Assembly (NCBI RefSeq): GCF_016722965.1
Contig: NZ_JAEQNB010000002.1
Coordinates: forward strand, 186,001-250,000
DNA length: 64,000 bases
From: Tumebacillus amylolyticus
GTDB lineage: Bacteria; Bacillota; Bacilli; Tumebacillales; Tumebacillaceae
Direction of reading: 5' to 3'
In this document: positions 59,359 to 64,000 of the stretch, piece after piece
How positions within the stretch are numbered: the stretch's first letter is position 1
Layout: each line of letters opens with the position of its first letter
The notes under the pieces: generated by a model
Told to the model about the DNA's origin: nothing
Databases searched by the model: none
The model's input: only the letters and a program-made list of their open reading frames with translations
Translations under genes and position numbers: made by a program

Positions 59359-60549
59359 ATGTACATACAGGAATTGTTTGAGCTCGACGCGCACCTCCCC
59401 ATCTTGGACGAGTTGGAGGATGTGGTCATGAAATCGGGCGGGCACTTTGAACTGGTCGCCCACAAGCCTCTGCGCTTTCTCGTCTACAGCGAACCCGAGC
59501 AGGTGGAAGTGCTCGCCGATCTCTTGATCCGCAAAGGTTGCACACGGTTGCACTCGACAGACTTGGACGTACAGCCCGCCCCCAAAGACGGCGTCGTGCC
59601 AAACGACTTTCACTCGACTTCCAACTTCCCGACCTATGTATTTCATGAAGGGTCATGGCAACGGGTCGAGCAATTGCGCATGGACGGCTGTGTGATTCTC
59701 GCAAACGGCAAACCGGTCTGCACCCTCATGCGCAATGTCAAAGGAGGCGACCTCGTCGTCTGCGGCGAATCGGGCGTCCGCATCTCCGTGCTGTCCCTGC
59801 CCAACAACGAAGAAAAAGAATTCGCCTTCATGACCTCCGAAGTCTCCTCCGAGCGACAAGTGCCCGTCCTCATCCGCAAGATCGCCCGCGAGATGAAAGA
59901 CATCCGCGACGCCGGTGGCCGCATCGTTTTCGTCGCAGGTCCGGGCGTCGTGCATACAGGCGGGATGAGCGCATTCTGCGGCTTGATTGAAAAAGGCTAC
60001 ATCTCCGCCGTCCTCTCCGGCAACGCATTGGCCACACACGACATCGAAAACGCGTTTTTCGGCACTTCCCTCGGGGTGAACACCGCCACGGCTGTCGGCG
60101 TCCCCGGCGGACATCGCCACCATCTGGTCGCCATCAACAGAATTCGCTACCACGGCTCGATTGCGCAAGCGGTGGCAGCCGGAGAGTTGACGTCGGGCAT
60201 TATGTACACGCTGGTCAAACACAACGTCCCCTACGTGCTGGCCGGTTCGATTCGCGATGACGGGCCGCTGCCGGACACGCAAATGGATTTGATTCAAGCG
60301 CAGAACGACTATGCCAAGCTCGTCCAAGGTGCGAACATGGTCATCATGATCTCGACGATGTTGCATGCCATCGGTACGGGCAACATGATTCCGGCGACTT
60401 GCAAGACGATCTGTGTGGACATCAACCCCGCCGTCGTCTCCAAACTTGTCGACCGCGGCTCCACCCAAGCAACGGGTGTCGTCACCGACGCCGGCTTGTT
60501 CGTCGAAGGTCTCAACCGCGAACTGCAAGCCCTCGAAAGATCCTCGTAA
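59359..60549 (+). CDS. Archaeal-type ornithine cyclodeaminase-like protein (TIGR00300/LOR-SDH domain)
   Basis: 396 aa from the ATG at 59359 (AGGAGG 11 bases upstream; the ATG at 59350 is too close). Residues about 180-390 fit the family that includes archaeal ornithine cyclodeaminase and the C-terminal part of cyanobacterial AgrE: GPGVVHTGGMSAFCGLIEKG, LSGNALATHDIENAFFGTSLG and GGHRHHLVAINRI. Members bind NAD and convert ornithine to proline plus ammonia. N-terminal ~170 residues are the LOR/SDH-type domain. Activity on ornithine is inferred. Terminator follows. Confidence 0.82.
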   Translation: MYIQELFELDAHLPILDELEDVVMKSGGHFELVAHKPLRFLVYSEPEQVEVLADLLIRKGCTRLHSTDLDVQPAPKDGVVPNDFHSTSNFPTYVFHEGSWQRVEQLRMDGCVILANGKPVCTLMRNVKGGDLVVCGESGVRISVLSLPNNEEKEFAFMTSEVSSERQVPVLIRKIAREMKDIRDAGGRIVFVAGPGVVHTGGMSAFCGLIEKGYISAVLSGNALATHDIENAFFGTSLGVNTATAVGVPGGHRHHLVAINRIRYHGSIAQAVAAGELTSGIMYTLVKHNVPYVLAGSIRDDGPLPDTQMDLIQAQNDYAKLVQGANMVIMISTMLHAIGTGNMIPATCKTICVDINPAVVSKLVDRGSTQATGVVTDAGLFVEGLNRELQALERSS

Positions 60550-60584
60550 AAAAACCCGGCGATACCGCTCGGGTTTCTTTTTTG
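60550..60584 (+). terminator. Terminator of the cyclodeaminase-like gene
   Basis: AAACCCG and CGGGTTT arms around a short loop, followed by a T run. Confidence 0.8.
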
Positions 60585-60588
60585 CGAT

Positions 60589-61092
60589 CTATTGTTGGTA
60601 TTTCCCAAATGTTTTCGTGATTCGTTCCATCGCGTCGGCTTGCTTCGTGATTCCGCCCCCATAGAGGATCACGTTGCCGTGTTGGAACAAAGGCAACGGC
60701 GCACTCTCTTCGAGTTTGCGACCTTGCAGTTTCGCGATCTTCTGGTCGTAGCGCTGTTGGTCTTCGAATTCCTGGCGCACTGTCAACGCCTCTTCGTAGG
60801 CCGTTTGCGCATCCGAATAGACGTAGACCTCCGTCCAGCCGTTGTTGACTTCATACTGATCGATATAATCGATCTGCAAAAGATAATGAGTCCCCGTTGC
60901 GTTGGGCAGCAACTGTCCGTTGCCCTGATCAATCGGATAGTGAGCCGTAATGCCGAACTGCTTCAAGGTCTGGAGCAATGAGTCCGTCGTATATTGCGGT
61001 CCCTGTACATTCAGGTCACACCCGCTCAGCACCACCATCATGATCCCCACGATCAGATACAGGCACATCCGTTTGAATTTCCCCTGATTCAA
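60589..61092 (-). CDS. Lipoprotein of unknown function
   Basis: Lipobox VVLSGC at about residues 20-25 after a hydrophobic helix. A TTG at 61092 behind AAAGGGGG gives a basic n-region (NQGKFKRM) and is preferred; an ATG at 61068 would lack basic residues. The mature part (about 143 aa) has a mixed strand/helix domain with FGITAHYPIDQ, a charged helix QEFEDQQRYDQKIAKLQGRKL and YGGGITKQADAMERI. No family recognised. Divergent from the Yip1-like gene. Confidence 0.65.
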   Translation of the reverse strand: MNQGKFKRMCLYLIVGIMMVVLSGCDLNVQGPQYTTDSLLQTLKQFGITAHYPIDQGNGQLLPNATGTHYLLQIDYIDQYEVNNGWTEVYVYSDAQTAYEEALTVRQEFEDQQRYDQKIAKLQGRKLEESAPLPLFQHGNVILYGGGITKQADAMERITKTFGKYQQ

Positions 61093-61292
61093 TCTGAAAA
61101 TGCCCCCTTTCCCCATACCCACATTCTATGCATAGCTTACACTAAAAGACAGACAATTCACAAGAGATAATTTATTTGTACAATTTTAAATAAGTGCTCA
61201 AATGGAGGCAGAACCTGCTTATGATTCTAGGAGTTCCGGCGATTTTACGTTATACTGAATGGGCTACTTAGGAAAAAGGAGGAACTCACTTC

Positions 61293-61931
61293 GTGCTATC
61301 CTTACTTCGGGCTTTGTTGATCCGCCCTCATGCCATCCTCGCTCACATCTTGAAGAATCCGAGCCCGGAAGCTTCCTCGCGACTGAGCTTCGTCATCATC
61401 GTCATGACGATGATCGACACCGCCATCGTCGTCGGACAGAGTTCGGAACTCGACAAATACTTTGGCACCGAGACTTCTTGGCTCAAGTGGTTGCTCGTGC
61501 TCATCGCGCCGCCTGTGCAATTCGCGTTGCAACGCTTCTTCTACCTGTTGTCAGCCCGCCTCGGACTGCTGATGTTCGCGTCCGACAAGCTGCCGAAAAC
61601 TCCGGAGGAGCGCCGTCAGAAACACCACTTGCTCCGACTCGCTTTTCCGTACATCATCTACCCGATGACGTTCTTCTCGTTGATCTCGTCTCCGTTCTTG
61701 GATTTCGCATTTGTACAGAATTGGTTTTTTATTCTAGGCTTAGTATATTTTTTCCTGCTTTCTGTTTACTCGTTGATCACACTTTTTGGAGTTTCTTCGA
61801 ATGTCGCGTTCTGGGGCCCGCTGTTGGTGCAGTTTTTGATCTTCCTCGCCCTGGTCATCGTCGTGATGATCGTGCTGATGTTCTTGCTTCTCGGCGGTGT
61901 CATCAACCTCCCGGACTTGCCCTCTATGTAA
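61293..61931 (+). CDS. Yip1-like multi-pass membrane protein
   Basis: 212 aa with about five membrane helices. The starting helix region (PHAILAHILKNPSPEASSRL) resembles the Yip1 domain family lead-in. GTG at 61293 follows AAAAGGAGGAA. A charged loop KTPEERRQKHH lies in the middle. Function unknown. The 170 bp upstream (61123-61292) hold the divergent promoters; a 16-codon ORF at 61220 with GGAGG is too weak to call. Confidence 0.65.
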   Translation: MLSLLRALLIRPHAILAHILKNPSPEASSRLSFVIIVMTMIDTAIVVGQSSELDKYFGTETSWLKWLLVLIAPPVQFALQRFFYLLSARLGLLMFASDKLPKTPEERRQKHHLLRLAFPYIIYPMTFFSLISSPFLDFAFVQNWFFILGLVYFFLLSVYSLITLFGVSSNVAFWGPLLVQFLIFLALVIVVMIVLMFLLLGGVINLPDLPSM

Positions 61932-61933
61932 AA

Positions 61934-61977
61934 GTAAAAAAGGTAGTCGCCCGCACATGCGGACGACTACCTTTTTT
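61934..61977. terminator. Bidirectional terminator between the Yip1-like gene and icmF
   Basis: AAAGGTAGTCG pairs with CGACTACCTTT, with A and T runs on both sides. Confidence 0.92.
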
Positions 61978-61990
61978 CATGGACCGGCTC

Positions 61991-64000
61991 TTACATGTTG
62001 CGGCGGTATTGACCGCCGACTTGGTACAGGGCACGGGTGATCTGGCCGAGCGAGCAGTGTCGGACCGTTTCCATCAGCTCCGCGAACACGTTGCCGCCCG
62101 AGACGGCAACTTCCTGGAGGTTCTGCAGTTTCTGGGCCGAGGTGTCGGCATGCGCTGCGTGGAACTCGCGTAGGTTGTTGATTTGCAGTTCTTTCTCTTC
62201 CTTGGTTGCACGAGCGAGTTCGATCTTCGGCGCTTCGTAGTCGTCGGCGAGGGTCGCCGGGTTGAGGTACGTGTTGACGCCGATGATCGGGAGGTCGCCG
62301 TTGTGCTTGAGGGTTTCGTAGTACATCGACTCTTCTTGGATCTTGCCGCGTTGGTATTGGGTCTCCATCGCGCCAAGCACGCCGCCGCGGTCGTTGATGC
62401 GGGAGAACTCGGCGAGCACCGCTTCTTCGACGAGGTCGGTCAGCTCTTCAATGATGAACGCGCCTTGGTAGGCGTTCTCGTTTTTCATGAGGCCGAATTC
62501 TTTGGTGATGATCATCTGGATCGCCATCGCACGGCGTACCGATTCTTCGGTCGGCGTGGTGATCGCTTCGTCGTACGCGTTGGTGTGCAACGAGTTGCAG
62601 TTGTCATGCAGAGCGATCAGCGCTTGCAACGTCGTGCGGATGTCGTTGAAGTCGATCTCTTGAGCATGCAGCGAACGGCCGGACGTCTGTACATGGTACT
62701 TGAGCTTCTGCGAACGATCGTTGCCGTTGTACTTGTTCTTGATCGCGGTCGCCCAGATGCGGCGCGCAACACGGCCGATGACGGTGTACTCCGGGTCCAT
62801 GCCGTTGGAGAAGAAGAACGACAGGTTCGGCGCGAAATCGTCGATGTTCATGCCGCGGCTCAAGTAGTACTCCACGTAGGTGAACGCGTTCGACAGCGTG
62901 AAAGCGAGCTGCGAGATCGGGTTCGCTCCCGCTTCGGCGATGTGGTAGCCGGAGATGGAGACGGAGTAGTAGTTGCGGACTTTTTTGTCGATGAAGTATT
63001 GCTGGATGTCGCCCATCATGCGCAACGCGAACTCGGTGGAGAAGATACAGGTGTTCTGCCCTTGGTCTTCCTTGAGGATGTCCGCTTGCACGGTGCCGCG
63101 CACGGTTGCGAGGGTGTACGCTTGAATTTGCTTGTACTCCTCTGCATCCGGTTGGCGGCCGTTTTTGGCGACGAAGAGTTCCAGTTGCTGGTCGATCGCC
63201 GTGTTCATGAACATCGCGAGGATGATCGGGGCCGGGCCGTTGATCGTCATCGAGACGGACGTGGACGGTGCGCAGAGATCGAAGCCCGCGTAGAGTTTTT
63301 TCATGTCGTCCAGCGTACAGATGGAAACGCCGGATTCGCCGATCTTGCCGTAGATGTCCGGGCGGTAGTCCGGGTCTTCGCCGTAGAGCGTAACCGAGTC
63401 GAACGCGGTGGAGAGGCGCTTGGCGTCATCGTTTTTGGACAAGTAGTGGAAGCGGCGGTTGGTGCGGTCCGGGGTGCCTTCGCCCGCGAACTGACGCTTC
63501 GGGTCTTCGCCTTCGCGCTTGAACGGGAACACGCCGGCGGTGTACGGGAACTCGCCCGGCACGTTCTCGGTCATCAGCCAACGCAGCAGGTCGCCCCAGT
63601 CTTCGTACTTCGGCAGCGCGATTTTCGGAATGCGGGTGCCGGAGAGCGATTCGGTGAAGAGTTGGGTGCGAATTTCTTTGTCACGAATTTTGGTGACAAA
63701 CTCGTCGGCGGTGTAAAGTTCCTTGAGCTTCGGCCAGGAGTCCAGCAGTTGCTTCGATTGCGGATGCAGGTTGAGTTCCTGTGCGGCAATCTGCGCGTCG
63801 ATCGCGGCCAGAGTCTCCGGCTGTGCTTCGAACAGGGAACGCACGCCTTTGAGTTGGAAAATTTTACGAGCGATCTCGACTTGCTGGTTCACGAATTTTT
63901 TGTACGAGTGAACGGTCGAGACGATCTCGCCGAGGTATTGCACGCGCTCGGTCGGGATGATGTAGTTTTTCTTGGAAGTGCCGTCGGTGACGACGACCGA
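61991..64000 (-). CDS. icmF: Fused isobutyryl-CoA mutase IcmF, C-terminal part (5' end outside the window)
   Basis: 669 residues are visible and the frame is open at base 64000, so the gene starts beyond the window (IcmF is about 1,080-1,100 aa, with a B12-binding domain and a G-protein chaperone before this part). The segment is the acyl-CoA mutase TIM barrel: [74 protein letters not shown] and [13 protein letters not shown]. IcmF interconverts isobutyryl- and n-butyryl-CoA using adenosylcobalamin. The [17 protein letters not shown] region supports IcmF over plain methylmalonyl-CoA mutase. Confidence 0.9.
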   Translation of the reverse strand, partial: SVVVTDGTSKKNYIIPTERVQYLGEIVSTVHSYKKFVNQQVEIARKIFQLKGVRSLFEAQPETLAAIDAQIAAQELNLHPQSKQLLDSWPKLKELYTADEFVTKIRDKEIRTQLFTESLSGTRIPKIALPKYEDWGDLLRWLMTENVPGEFPYTAGVFPFKREGEDPKRQFAGEGTPDRTNRRFHYLSKNDDAKRLSTAFDSVTLYGEDPDYRPDIYGKIGESGVSICTLDDMKKLYAGFDLCAPSTSVSMTINGPAPIILAMFMNTAIDQQLELFVAKNGRQPDAEEYKQIQAYTLATVRGTVQADILKEDQGQNTCIFSTEFALRMMGDIQQYFIDKKVRNYYSVSISGYHIAEAGANPISQLAFTLSNAFTYVEYYLSRGMNIDDFAPNLSFFFSNGMDPEYTVIGRVARRIWATAIKNKYNGNDRSQKLKYHVQTSGRSLHAQEIDFNDIRTTLQALIALHDNCNSLHTNAYDEAITTPTEESVRRAMAIQMIITKEFGLMKNENAYQGAFIIEELTDLVEEAVLAEFSRINDRGGVLGAMETQYQRGKIQEESMYYETLKHNGDLPIIGVNTYLNPATLADDYEAPKIELARATKEEKELQINNLREFHAAHADTSAQKLQNLQEVAVSGGNVFAELMETVRHCSLGQITRALYQVGGQYRRNM

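Noticed and set aside
61220-61270. 16-codon leader ORF upstream of the Yip1-like gene
   Set aside because: A GGAGG lies upstream but spacing is long, and a tiny ORF of this kind can occur by chance; no regulatory structure follows.

Overview
The window looks like chromosome from an endospore-forming, relatively GC-rich Firmicute. The evidence is a gerA/gerB/gerC germination locus, a YhcN/YlaJ-type spore lipoprotein, strong AGGAGG-type ribosome binding sites, GTG/TTG starts, a SAM-I riboswitch and a probable Rex operator. The gene style resembles Alicyclobacillaceae such as Tumebacillus; that placement is inference from memory, not a search. I saw no rRNA, tRNA, intact IS element, prophage or CRISPR array. 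Most genes are on the minus strand in short operons separated by clear intrinsic terminators.

Layout. 0-3.4 kb: methionine salvage (mtnX, cut by the window edge; mtnW behind a SAM-I riboswitch with its own promoter; mtnE as a separate unit). 3.5-9.3 kb: a secreted C39-like peptidase; a metal operon (ArsR/CadC-like repressor, Zn/Cd P-type ATPase, PCYCGC lipoprotein); a ccdA/TlpA thiol-redox pair. 9.4-14.7 kb: two MFS transporters flanking a large GGDEF/EAL/CBS protein, with long inverted repeats at 10.7-11.0 kb. 14.7-20.3 kb: plsY, a glycerophosphodiesterase, a DUF1802/DedA operon, a histidine kinase. 20.4-26.2 kb: a SEDS protein, an MBL hydrolase, two CHASE3-like chemoreceptors. 26.4-30.3 kb: an operon for a CDP-activated headgroup (CDP-alcohol phosphotransferase, a cytidylyltransferase fused to an AEP-type transaminase, a second nucleotidyltransferase, thpR).

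30.5-40 kb: fRMsr, tcdA, a cluster of six DnaA-box-like sites between convergent genes, a CHASE3-GGDEF cyclase, a large Ig-repeat surface protein, a tyrosine-recombinase-like protein that seems to lack its catalytic residues, and queDEC. 40-49 kb: an SLC13/RCK transporter, two M16 peptidases (YmfH/YmfF), a MucR-like zinc protein, small proteins, ndh with a Rex-like site, an orphan promoter-terminator pair that may be an sRNA, a CYTH protein, a LysM-CAP protein, a LysR regulator and tatA. 49.8-56 kb: the germination locus, a divergent second gerB-like permease and the spore lipoprotein. 56-64 kb: an APC permease, an HD-GYP protein, an archaeal-type ornithine cyclodeaminase-like protein, a Yip1-like protein and the 3' part of fused isobutyryl-CoA mutase (icmF).

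The best leads for something new are the CDP-headgroup operon without a PEP mutase in view, the DnaA-box cluster, the degenerate recombinase, the 18-bp in-frame arrays in the metal ATPase and the inverted-repeat region at 10.7-11.0 kb.
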